Of a stretch of DNA of 64,000 nucleotides, positions 1-7,700 are shown piece by piece. Positions within the stretch are counted from its first letter, which is position 1, and each line of letters starts with the position of its first letter. Where the stretch lies: the NCBI GenBank assembly GCA_026390435.1, contig JAPLFY010000113.1, positions 1-64,000 on the forward strand, given 5' to 3'. A model generated the notes under the pieces. The model had not been told where the DNA came from. It saw nothing but the letters and a program-made list of their open reading frames with translations, and made no database searches. This DNA is from Pseudomonadota bacterium (lineage in GTDB: Bacteria; Bdellovibrionota_B; Oligoflexia; Oligoflexales; CAIYRB01). The translations under genes and the position numbers were made by a program.

Positions 1-2
1 AT

Positions 3-119
3 GCTTTGACAGGCTTTGTCACGGGACGGGAACCGTCCTCAGGTGTGGAGGGTGGGGTTGCCCGCCCGCTGAAGCACGAAACTCAGACCATACCGGAGCG
101 CTCTCGTGAGAGAGCGTGA
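3..119 (+). CDS. tnpB: C-terminal end of an IS200/IS605-family TnpB (5' part outside the window)
   Basis: An open frame enters the window at its first bases and stops at TGA 117-119, giving 38 residues. It ends with Arg/Gly-rich sequence followed by the stretch GVARPLKHETQTIPER; a Pro-(Leu/Met/Val)-Lys-(Gln/His)-Glu-Thr tail is what IS605/IS1341-type TnpB proteins show after their RuvC/zinc-ribbon part. TnpB is an RNA-guided nuclease that keeps IS200/IS605 elements at their donor site. The catalytic part lies upstream of the window, so I cannot say whether the gene is intact. The coding end overlaps the structured RNA described next, as in known TnpB loci. An unrelated short tail is possible, but the tail plus the RNA structures make TnpB the best reading. 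Confidence 0.62.
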   Translation, partial: ALTGFVTGREPSSGVEGGVARPLKHETQTIPERSRERA

Positions 120-139
120 GGATTGGTCGGAGTAGTTCA
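24..139 (+). ncRNA. omegaRNA-like structured 3' end / right end of the IS605-type element
   Basis: Three hairpins follow one another across the tnpB stop codon. Bases 24-29 GGACGG pair with 33-38. Bases 50-56 GGGTGGG pair with 61-67 (one G-U). A long arm pairs ACTC-A-GACCA (81-90) with TGGTC-G-GAGT (124-133) around one A/G mismatch and encloses a 7-bp stem 99-105/110-116 capped by the GNRA loop GTGA. The run ends in AGTAGTTCA near 131-139, resembling the right end of many IS605-type elements. In studied systems the omegaRNA covers the 3' part of tnpB and the right end, and its guide is the flanking DNA, so bases from about 140 would be the guide. The exact 3' boundary is a guess. Confidence 0.45.
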
Positions 140-270
140 TAATTATGTCGTCTGACAGCATTTAGTCTTTGAACTCAGCCCGCAGAGCTCGTCGCTCCGC
201 GCTGAGCCCTTCGGGCGGTTTCCTCACTCATAAAACTTTACGGGCGCGTGTCGAGCATGAGAGCGTTAGA

Positions 271-621
271 TCATAGCTCAACAATCCGGCCCACAATCTC
301 GCAAGCTACAGTGATCAGCTCATCTGGCGCAGTTTCGACGTAGGATGCGTTGCGGGCGATGTAGTCCAAGCTCTTGAGCTGTTCCGTCATCACCGAGCCC
401 TTGGTCATCATCTGTTTGCCTAGGGGTAGATGGAAGCCGTGCCGTGGCGGAGTTGAGGTGATCGGGCAAACAAAGGCCAGCCCCAACTTGCGGTTGAAAT
501 CTCCGTGCGATACGACTAGGACTGGCCGTCGCTTGGCCTGCTCAAGGCCAGCCTTGGGATCCATATCAAGGAAGCAGATATCGCCGCGCTGCGGGTAGTA
601 AGTTTGGTTCTTCTTACTCAT
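271..621 (-). CDS. mazF: MazF/PemK-family endoribonuclease toxin
   Basis: A 116-residue protein of normal MazF length. It has the N-terminal beta-barrel signature RGDICFLDMDPKAGLEQ followed by KRRPVLVVS (the conserved G-x-E-Q-x-x-x-R-P-x-L-V segment), then CPITST and a C-terminal region with SLDYIARNA. MazF toxins cut single-stranded mRNA at short motifs and stop translation. The gene is the second of a two-gene minus-strand operon; its ATG overlaps the end of the antitoxin gene by 8 bases, the usual translational coupling. It sits between two pieces of mobile-element debris, which fits a horizontally acquired module. All conserved positions I can check are present, so it looks intact. Confidence 0.92.
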   Translation of the reverse strand: MSKKNQTYYPQRGDICFLDMDPKAGLEQAKRRPVLVVSHGDFNRKLGLAFVCPITSTPPRHGFHLPLGKQMMTKGSVMTEQLKSLDYIARNASYVETAPDELITVACEIVGRIVEL

Positions 622-871
622 CGTCGATCACGTCGCGGCCCGTGGCGCCCGGCTCCCGCCATTCGGGACTGCCGTCTTGCCGCGCTGCGCTTGGCGGGAC
701 GGTTGCCAATAGGTCCTTGAGGAATTGCACTTTGCGCACAATCAGGCAGTCGCCGCGGACAGTCAGTTGCAGTTCCTCTCCAAGGTGAAGCTGGAGAGCA
801 TCGACCACCGCTTTAGGGAGGCTGATAGCTGAGGAGTTCCCAACCTTTCTGAGCTTGGTGGTTTCCCCCAT
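614..871 (-). CDS. mazE: MazE-family AbrB-type antitoxin
   Basis: An 85-residue protein with an N-terminal swapped-hairpin AbrB/MazE DNA-binding domain: LRKVGNSSAISLPKAVV at about residues 7-23, then LGEELQLTVRGDCLIVRK. The acidic, probably disordered tail (ending DVIDDE) is the part that in this family wraps around and blocks MazF. It is the first gene of the pair and overlaps mazF by 8 bases. MazE proteins bind their own promoter, so autoregulation from the AT-rich stretch just upstream (about 872-930) is expected, although I see no clear palindrome. Start at ATG 871 is the only one that keeps the full AbrB fold. Confidence 0.9.
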   Translation of the reverse strand: MGETTKLRKVGNSSAISLPKAVVDALQLHLGEELQLTVRGDCLIVRKVQFLKDLLATVPPSAARQDGSPEWREPGATGRDVIDDE

Positions 872-934
872 GAATTTAACCTCTTAACGAATTAGTTTTA
901 CATGTTATTACATGGATAACTTATAATAACTCTG

Positions 935-1117
935 GTGTCAATGGCTGCAGCCACCAAGCTATTAAAGGCTGGGGATACGTTACTCGGCGATTCATTATTT
1001 TCTGCCTACTACGTCGTCACCAAAGCAGTGGCTGACCGGGTACACATTGTCACGGAGCTGAAGAAGACAAGTCAGTGGCGAATCAATCCCAAACTGGGTG
1101 ATCAAAACAAAAAATGA
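935..1117 (+). pseudogene. Remnant of an IS4-type DDE transposase
   Basis: The frame encodes about 60 residues matching the middle of IS4-type transposases: KAGDTLLGDSLFSAYYVV carries the second catalytic aspartate region (GD-x-L-x-x-D-x-x-(F/Y)) and KLGDQ corresponds to the K-x-L-G-x-x-D-H segment that follows. The frame is closed by a stop just upstream (917-919), so the N-terminus is missing. After KLGD the next frame reads on briefly as VIKTKNDYKRS, as a frameshift in the same family would give, before a stop at about 1180. There is no C-terminal catalytic Glu region. This is a decayed fragment, not a functional gene; the nominal GTG start is meaningless. Confidence 0.6.
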
Positions 1118-1151
1118 CTACAAAAGATCTAGGGCTTTCATTAGCTTAGCG

Positions 1152-1168
1152 CCAGTGCCCGACCCCCT
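1152..1168 (+). repeat. Copy 1 of a short dispersed motif, AGTGCC(C/T)GACCCCCT
   Basis: Bases 1154-1168 read AGTGCCCGACCCCCT. The same 15-mer with one change (AGTGCCTGACCCCCT) occurs on the minus strand at about 17711-17725, inside the end of ahpF. This copy lies right behind the IS4 remnant and just past the icmF stop codon. The motif resembles sequences that flank small REP-associated or IS-derived elements, but two copies alone do not establish that. Confidence 0.35.
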
Positions 1169-1173
1169 AGCCC

Positions 1174-4100
1174 TCACATAGACCGTCGGTACTGGCCACC
1201 AACTCGGTAAAGTGTGTTTACAATCTCGCCCAGACTTGCATGACGCACGGTGCTCATCAGCTCAGCAAAGATGTTGCCACCCTGCATCACGACTTGACTC
1301 AGATTGCGTAGCGCTTCTTCGCGACTTTCTTGCCGCGTATCTTTAAACGCTTGCAGGCGATCTAGCTGCTGATCCTTTTCATCGTAAGATGCGCGGATAA
1401 GCGGGATCTCGGGCCGTACGTATTCACCGCTCAGCACTTTTGGATTCAAGTAAGTATTCACGCCGATAATGGGCAGCTCGCCTGAGTGTTTCAGGCTTTC
1501 GTAGTGCAGGCTCTCTTCTTGGATTTTGGTCCGTTGGTACTGCGTTTCCATAGCTCCGAGTACGCCACCGCGACGGGAGATAGCTTCAAATTCTCGCAGT
1601 ACGGCCTCTTCTACCAAATCAGTCATGTACTCAATAAAATAAGAGCCCTGATTCACGTTCTGACAGAAGTTGGGGCCAAACTCCTGATTGATGATCATCT
1701 GGATGGCCATGGCGCGCCGCACACTCTCTTCTGTTGGTGTGGTGACGGCCTCGTCGTAGGCATTTGTGTGGAGTGAATTACAATTGTCGTACAGTGCGAG
1801 TAAAGCCTGCAGCGTTGTGCGAATGTCGTTGAAGTCCATTTCCTGGGCGTGAAGCGAGCGACCAGAAGTCTGGATGTGATACTTCAGCTTCTGAGAACGT
1901 TCATCCGACTGGTAGACATCGCGCATGGCGATGGCCCAAATGCGACGCGCAACGCGCCCCATCACGGCGTATTCCGGATCTAGGCCATTGGAGAAGAAAA
2001 AGGACAGGTTTGGCGCGAAATCATCGATCTGCATTCCGCGGGCTTTATAATACTCGACATAGGTGAAGCCGTTGGCGAGAGTAAACGCTAACTGGGTGAT
2101 TGGGTTCGCGCCGGCTTCGGCTATGTGATAGCCGGAAATCGAAACGCTGTAGTAATTGCGTATCTTCTTGTCGATGAAGTAGGACTGCACATCCCCCATC
2201 AATTTTAGGGCACATTCCGTCGAGAAAATGCAGGTGTTTTGCGCCTGATCTTCTTTCAAGATGTCGGCCTGCACGGTGCCACGCACGACCTGTAACGTCT
2301 GGTCGTAGATGTGGGTATGCTCGTCTGGGGTCGGCGCGCGTCCCTTTTCAGCATGGAACTTATCGATCTGCTGATCAATCGCTGTATTGAGAAACATCGC
2401 TAAAATGATGGGTGCAGGACCATTGATCGTCATGCTGACGCTGGTACTCGGTGAGCAGAGGTCGAAGCCGTTGTAGAGCATTTTCATGTCGTCTAACGTG
2501 GCAATCGATACCCCAGATTCACCGACCTTACCGTAAATATCTGGCCGTTTGTCGGGCTCGGATCCATAGAGCGTGACGCTATCGAAGGCGGTGCTAAGTC
2601 TCTTTGCGGGATCGTTCTTCGACAGATAATGAAATCTAGTGTTGGTACGAGCCGGTCCACCTTCGCCGGCGAACTGGCGCTTAGGTTCTTCCTGCTCGCG
2701 GCGGAAGGGAAAGACGCCGGCAGTGTAGGGAAATTCGCCAGGTACGTTTTCTTTTAATAGGAAGCGGAGCGTTTCCGCCTTACTTTCGGGAGACGGAAGC
2801 GCGATTTTGGGAAGTCTTTGTTGAGCGAGTGACATAAAAGTCGATTGGACCTTGATATCTTTACCACGGACTTTGTAGGTAAACTGGTCCGCCAAATACG
2901 CCGCGCGGATTTCGGCCCACCGCCCCAACTGGTCTTGCCGATGCGGATCAACATTCCGCCAAGCGACGGCCGCGGCGGCTTCTGTAGTATTTGCTTCTTC
3001 ATGATGTCCTATCTCCCGCAGATGCGTCGATGCAATATCGAGTGACTCAGCGGTGCGTGCAGACGCGATCTGCTCGGCACTGGCGGCGTGATAACGCCGC
3101 ACTGCGTGAGCAATCTCCGCTAAATAGTGAATTCTGTCATCCGGAATCAGCGCATCGCGGTTGCTGGATACGATGGAATACTGGCGATCTGCAGCCACTT
3201 GATAGCTACGGTCGCTGATCTTAGCGTTCAGTTTTTCTGCAAGCGCCCGATATAGCCCGTTAACTCCGTCGTCGCTGAAGCGGCTAGCGATGGTTCCGAA
3301 TACCGGATAATTCTCATCAGCAACGCGCTGGCCCTGGAATCTGGTACGACGAAGTTGCGTTCTCACGTCGCGCAGTGCGTCTGGTGCCTGCCTGCGCTCA
3401 AATTTGTTGACCGCAATGAGGTCGGCAAAGTCCAGCATGTCGATCTTCTCGAGCTGCGTCTGTGCCCCGTATTCGCAGGTCATCACGTACATAGAAATAT
3501 CAGCAACATCGACAATACCGGTGTCGCCTTGGCCAATACCACTAGTCTCGACGATGAGAAAGTCGAAGTCTTGACTGCGCATCACCTTGATTGCGTCCGA
3601 GGTGCTGCGAGCTAGTTCTCGCCCGGCGTCGCGCGTCGCTAGCGAACGAATAAAGACGCGTGGGTCGGCGGCAGAGTTGATGCGTATGCGGTCACCAAGC
3701 AGGGCGCCGCCCGTCTTCTTTTTCGAGGGGTCGATACATAAGAGACCTATGCGCACATCCGGAAAATCCCAGAGAAAGCGCATGATCAACTCATCAGTCA
3801 GTGAGCTTTTGCCGGCCCCGCCTGTACCGGTGATGCCGATGACCGGGATATTGGCGTAGCGTTTTTTGGGGTCGCCAATGATCTCGACCAGCTGCTGGGC
3901 ACTGAACTTACCGCTTTCGAGTAGGGTCAGGGCGCGCGCGAGCCTGGTTACCGGATTTGTCTGACGCTTACCCCAGTCGCCGTAGACGAAGTCGGCCTCG
4001 CACAGCATGTGGCCGATAATTCCATCTAAACCGGCGCGTTGGCCGTCTTCAGGGCTGTAGATTTTGGTGATGCCGAAGGCTTCCAGTTCGGCAATCTCGC

Positions 4101-4476
4101 GCGGTACAATCACGCCGCCGCCGCCGCCGAAGATCAAAACTTCAGTAGCGCCATTGGCATCGAGTAGCTCTCTAACATATTTAAAGAGCTCCATATGTCC
4201 GCCCTGGTAGGACGACAGAGCTACTGCTTGAGCATCTTCTTGAAGGACTGCCTGGACGATTTCAAGGGCGCTGCGATTGTGTCCTAAATGGACGACCTCG
4301 GCGCCGCGAGCTTGTAGTAGGCGTCGCATGATGTTGATGCTTGCATCGTGACCATCAAATAAAGCTGTGGCTGTGACAAAGCGGACTTTGTTCTTTGGGC
4401 TGTACACCGCGAGGTCTTGCGGTGACATTTCATTGAAGCGACGGCTGGCTGGCCCGACCGATTGCGAGGCGGACAT
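1174..4476 (-). CDS. icmF: Fused isobutyryl-CoA mutase with internal G-protein chaperone (IcmF)
   Basis: This adenosylcobalamin enzyme interconverts isobutyryl-CoA and n-butyryl-CoA. Three parts are visible in the order known for IcmF: an N-terminal B12-binding domain (DGHDASIN at about 41-48, with the cobalt-ligand His43), a MeaB-like GTPase with P-loop GITGTGGAGKSS (about 214-225), and the large mutase domain. PFRREQEEPKRQFAGEG in the mutase domain is the isobutyryl-type active-site segment rather than the methylmalonyl type (RPWTIRQYAG). Length, about 1100 residues, is normal. I start at ATG 4476 because GAGG lies 9 bases upstream; a TTG 15 bases earlier is in frame but lacks a ribosome site. 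It stands alone with no other branched-chain catabolic genes beside it, though etfBA lies 30 kb away. Confidence 0.93.
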   Translation of the reverse strand: MSASQSVGPASRRFNEMSPQDLAVYSPKNKVRFVTATALFDGHDASINIMRRLLQARGAEVVHLGHNRSALEIVQAVLQEDAQAVALSSYQGGHMELFKYVRELLDANGATEVLIFGGGGGVIVPREIAELEAFGITKIYSPEDGQRAGLDGIIGHMLCEADFVYGDWGKRQTNPVTRLARALTLLESGKFSAQQLVEIIGDPKKRYANIPVIGITGTGGAGKSSLTDELIMRFLWDFPDVRIGLLCIDPSKKKTGGALLGDRIRINSAADPRVFIRSLATRDAGRELARSTSDAIKVMRSQDFDFLIVETSGIGQGDTGIVDVADISMYVMTCEYGAQTQLEKIDMLDFADLIAVNKFERRQAPDALRDVRTQLRRTRFQGQRVADENYPVFGTIASRFSDDGVNGLYRALAEKLNAKISDRSYQVAADRQYSIVSSNRDALIPDDRIHYLAEIAHAVRRYHAASAEQIASARTAESLDIASTHLREIGHHEEANTTEAAAAVAWRNVDPHRQDQLGRWAEIRAAYLADQFTYKVRGKDIKVQSTFMSLAQQRLPKIALPSPESKAETLRFLLKENVPGEFPYTAGVFPFRREQEEPKRQFAGEGGPARTNTRFHYLSKNDPAKRLSTAFDSVTLYGSEPDKRPDIYGKVGESGVSIATLDDMKMLYNGFDLCSPSTSVSMTINGPAPIILAMFLNTAIDQQIDKFHAEKGRAPTPDEHTHIYDQTLQVVRGTVQADILKEDQAQNTCIFSTECALKLMGDVQSYFIDKKIRNYYSVSISGYHIAEAGANPITQLAFTLANGFTYVEYYKARGMQIDDFAPNLSFFFSNGLDPEYAVMGRVARRIWAIAMRDVYQSDERSQKLKYHIQTSGRSLHAQEMDFNDIRTTLQALLALYDNCNSLHTNAYDEAVTTPTEESVRRAMAIQMIINQEFGPNFCQNVNQGSYFIEYMTDLVEEAVLREFEAISRRGGVLGAMETQYQRTKIQEESLHYESLKHSGELPIIGVNTYLNPKVLSGEYVRPEIPLIRASYDEKDQQLDRLQAFKDTRQESREEALRNLSQVVMQGGNIFAELMSTVRHASLGEIVNTLYRVGGQYRRSM

Positions 4477-4540
4477 AAGCGAATACCTCAAACCCAGGGG
4501 TTATTAAGGGCTGGAGTGTAAATCAGCGCCGCCAAGCAAG

Positions 4541-5431
4541 TCAAAATTCTTTACGGAACCCCAGATGTAGGGTGTTGGTCACTAGTTTGTAGGAGCGGCT
4601 ACTGCTGTCTAGATTGCGTGCCGCAAGGCCGTAGCCACGGTATTCGCTGACATCAGCGATACTTACCTTGGCAATCTCGGTGTCGGCACCCATCTCCAGC
4701 CATACACCCGGCTGAAGCGGTATCAACGCGGCTGTGCCTCCTCCGGCTAACTTAGCGGTACTACCGGGGAAAAAGCTCCCTCCGAAAAAGCCACGCGGAC
4801 TGAATCCGAAATGAGCAATCGGGGCGTATTCCCCTCTGATTTCCCAGCTATATTTGCTGCGACTGAGTCGCATGCGGCCCGCGACGAGCGCAGCATTGAT
4901 GAAGTGCGATTCCGAGGTGTTGTTAAATCCAGTGCGGCGCAATTCGATCTGACCGGTAGAGACCAACTTATAATTGCCAAATCCCTCAGTCCGCACCACT
5001 GCAGAGCTTAGGTCGAGGCGCGAGTAGCTTGCATCTGCGGTGCCAGCCGCACCGGTGGCAGCACCCATCTTCATGCCAGTAAGCTCAAATACGCGCCAGC
5101 GCCAGCTACCACTGGCGTTTGTATCGAAGCCCAGAGAGCCGTAAATTGGCAAGCCCATATGAGTGAGATTTTCGGCTGCATCGGTCGTGCCATCTGCACG
5201 GACACCAGTGCGCCGATTCATCGGTACTTGTATGTCCTGAAACGATCCGACACCGCTGCCAACGGTAACGAAAACCCCAGTCGGTTGTTTTTCGGTCTTT
5301 AAGATCGGACCTAGTCCCAGAGCCTCTAAGGCCTGATAATTATCTACATCCTGGGCATTAGCGACAGATGGTAGGCAAATCAAGGCAGCAATAAAACACG
5401 CTGGAACAAGGCGGCTCACGGTCAACTCCAC
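4541..5431 (-). CDS. Secreted, outer-membrane-like protein of unknown function
   Basis: A 296-residue protein with a clear Sec signal peptide (hydrophobic core LVPACFIAALICLPSV, cleavage after ANA at about residue 26). The mature part is rich in Gly, Ser and alternating hydrophobic residues and ends in LHLGFRKEF; a terminal Phe after an amphipathic strand is the beta-signal recognised by the Bam complex. I therefore expect an outer-membrane beta barrel, but recognise no family. It lies 64 bases upstream of icmF on the same strand and may share a transcript, although no functional link is evident. Confidence 0.7.
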   Translation of the reverse strand: MELTVSRLVPACFIAALICLPSVANAQDVDNYQALEALGLGPILKTEKQPTGVFVTVGSGVGSFQDIQVPMNRRTGVRADGTTDAAENLTHMGLPIYGSLGFDTNASGSWRWRVFELTGMKMGAATGAAGTADASYSRLDLSSAVVRTEGFGNYKLVSTGQIELRRTGFNNTSESHFINAALVAGRMRLSRSKYSWEIRGEYAPIAHFGFSPRGFFGGSFFPGSTAKLAGGGTAALIPLQPGVWLEMGADTEIAKVSIADVSEYRGYGLAARNLDSSSRSYKLVTNTLHLGFRKEF

Positions 5432-5564
5432 GTCAACGACAGCTTCGGGGGCAGCAAATCAAATTCAGCAGCAACAAGCAACTTCCAACGCCGGGCGAGC
5501 GCAGTCCGGCAAAAGCCCCAGAAGCAAATCCGAGGCCATAAAAATCATCAATAATTAAAGCGGC

Positions 5565-7505
5565 TTATTTTATGGCGGCGCGTCGCGACGGCAACCCCCC
5601 GTCAAATTTATAGGCACTTGCAGGATGTGGTTGCGTGGACTTGGCCGCATCTGCCCCCTCCTGCGAGGTCGGAGCTGAGCGCATGAAGGCTGCCCAAGCT
5701 CGGCTCGTTTCGGCCACGGCTTCAGCATGAGTCACAGCTACCTTGGCGCTGCCGTGTTCTGCGCCTAGCCAAAGTGTGCTGACTACCGTCGGTGTGAGAC
5801 CAACAAACCAAGCGTTGTGTAAATCCTCTGTCACTGCGGCCATGCCTGCAGCTAGCGGTGATACGCCTCGAGCACCCTTGGCGTGACCTTCGGCAATGGC
5901 ACTGCGCAAACCGCTGAGAACAGCCGCAGCTGTTGCTGTGGTCATCGCCGGTTCCGATTGATTAGGTAAATATTGGTAGATCAACTGACCGTGAGCATCG
6001 ACGATGCGCTCTATGAGGTACGGCGAGATCAACTGACCGCCGTTAATGAAGGCGGCGAAAGCAACGGCGGCTTGAGTCGGGGTAGCGCTGCCGCTACCAA
6101 TGGCTAAGCTAAAGTCGCTGGGGCCAAATTGTAGACCTAAGCGCCGCGCAAAGTGCCTAACTGAACCTTGGCCGAGTGCCGCGAAGAGTGGCACGCCTGC
6201 GGAGGCATCGCCGCTCCTTAAGAGTTCCACTAGAGTTGGCATGCCGCTATCACCGAGCGATTTCTCGGTGGGAATTTTCTCGTTGGCGAGGGGATCATCA
6301 CCTACGCGACTGTCCAATCGGTAACCACTCTCTAGAGCTAAACCGACATATATGGGCAGAAATAAGGCCCCGAGTGGTCGCTTAGTCGCTGCGGTGCGAT
6401 TGAATTGAGTATCTTGAAAGGTGCCGCCTCCTTGCATGGCAAGGATTGCGCCGCTGCGAGGGTCGATGCTTACGAGCGCCCCTTGTAACTCATCACTGGG
6501 ATTTTTTAGCTTCGATGTTGCCTTGCGTTCTTTGCGCTGCGCTTCTCGAATAAGCCGTGCTAACTCCCTGTCAGCAGAATTTTGCAGGTTGGAATCTAAA
6601 GTCGTATAAATTTTTAGACCCTCCCGCGCAAGGGCTAGCGTGCCGAATTTACGGCTGAGCTCTTGTGCTACGGCGCCTATGAAATACGGTGCTGTTTGTG
6701 AGTAGTCTTCGGGGCCGCTAGCGACTTCAACTTTTTGCTGAGCCCACATAGTTGCCGTCGTCCGGGTGATGTAGCCATCCTCACTTAAACGAGCAAGGAT
6801 CACGCGTTGACGTTGCTCTGCGACGGTTCTGTGTTTGTGAGGTGCATAAGCTGTTGGGCTTTTTGCCAGTCCTGCAATGAGTGCAGCCTCTCCGAGGTTG
6901 AGTTGCCGCGCGTGTTTGCGAAAGTAGTTGCGCGCCGCAGCTTCCACGCCGTAGCTACCGTTTCCCAGGTAAATTTTGTTTAGATAAAGCTCTAAGATCT
7001 GATCTTTAGTTAGGCGTCTTTCTATGGCAACAGCCAATACAGCTTCCTTCGCCTTGCGTTGCCAAGTTTTACTTTGGTCCAGGAAGTACAGCCGAGCTAG
7101 CTGCTGCGTGATAGTGCTAGCCCCTTGCCTTACCCGTCCGCCACGAAGGTTCACTAGCGCCGCGCGCAAGATCGCTGATGGGCTGATACCGAAGTGATGA
7201 TAGAAGTCTTTATCTTCTGCACTTAAGAAAGCCTGGATGACCGATTTAGGTATCTGTTCCAGACGTAGATAAAAGCGACGCTCGCCCGCAAACTCGCCTA
7301 TTTTGTTGCCGTTGCGGTCAAAAATTTCTGTGGCGAGCGCATCGGCGCTTTGTGTCAGGAGATTTATCTGCTGTACTTGGACTGCAATACTGTCGCGAAT
7401 CTGCAGTGTGTATAGCGCACCGGCAAGAGCTGTGGTGATCGATAGCACCAAGCCAAAGGCTAAACTGACGCCGAATATATTTTTACTAAAACTGGGGCTA
7501 GGCAT
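5565..7505 (-). CDS. Class A penicillin-binding protein: intact glycosyltransferase, degenerate transpeptidase
   Basis: A 646-residue PBP1A/1C-like protein anchored by one N-terminal membrane segment (about 9-35). The GT51 glycosyltransferase domain, which polymerises lipid II, is complete: SAEDKDFYHHFG with catalytic Glu97, GASTITQQLARLY (128-140) and LNKIYLGNGSYGVEAAA (175-191). The transpeptidase domain is recognisable and full length, but the active-site motifs are gone. Where class A PBPs read (R-Q-P)-G-S-x-F-K-P, this has RPLGALFLP (376-384), losing both the nucleophile Ser and the Lys. The K-T-G-T-T box is replaced by AAGMAAVTED (552-561) just before the conserved AWFVGLTP. So it can probably make glycan strands but not crosslinks. 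Confidence 0.9.
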   Translation of the reverse strand: MPSPSFSKNIFGVSLAFGLVLSITTALAGALYTLQIRDSIAVQVQQINLLTQSADALATEIFDRNGNKIGEFAGERRFYLRLEQIPKSVIQAFLSAEDKDFYHHFGISPSAILRAALVNLRGGRVRQGASTITQQLARLYFLDQSKTWQRKAKEAVLAVAIERRLTKDQILELYLNKIYLGNGSYGVEAAARNYFRKHARQLNLGEAALIAGLAKSPTAYAPHKHRTVAEQRQRVILARLSEDGYITRTTATMWAQQKVEVASGPEDYSQTAPYFIGAVAQELSRKFGTLALAREGLKIYTTLDSNLQNSADRELARLIREAQRKERKATSKLKNPSDELQGALVSIDPRSGAILAMQGGGTFQDTQFNRTAATKRPLGALFLPIYVGLALESGYRLDSRVGDDPLANEKIPTEKSLGDSGMPTLVELLRSGDASAGVPLFAALGQGSVRHFARRLGLQFGPSDFSLAIGSGSATPTQAAVAFAAFINGGQLISPYLIERIVDAHGQLIYQYLPNQSEPAMTTATAAAVLSGLRSAIAEGHAKGARGVSPLAAGMAAVTEDLHNAWFVGLTPTVVSTLWLGAEHGSAKVAVTHAEAVAETSRAWAAFMRSAPTSQEGADAAKSTQPHPASAYKFDGGLPSRRAAIK

Positions 7506-7700
7506 GCTTTAATTTTAGCACGGAATGTGTCACTCGCTGTCAGCGCAGATACGTAGCCGACTTCCCTCAATAAGTTATTTTAATCTAATAATATCAGTTT
7601 GTTGCAGAAAATCAGGGCGTCTACTCGCTAAGCTCAGAGGGATGTTGCCCACTGCGGTAAAGGCGCATAGACTGCTGCGAATGGAGGCTCCAGCAACGGC

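Noticed and set aside
24-133. Could the hairpins at the window start be a group II intron or another structured RNA?
   Set aside because: No domain V-like hairpin and no intron-encoded protein; the overlap with a TnpB-like C-terminus fits an IS605 right end better.
1120-1175. Inverted AGGGCT/AGCCCT pair as a terminator for icmF
   Set aside because: Only 6 bp with a loop over 30 bases and no T-run; not convincing.
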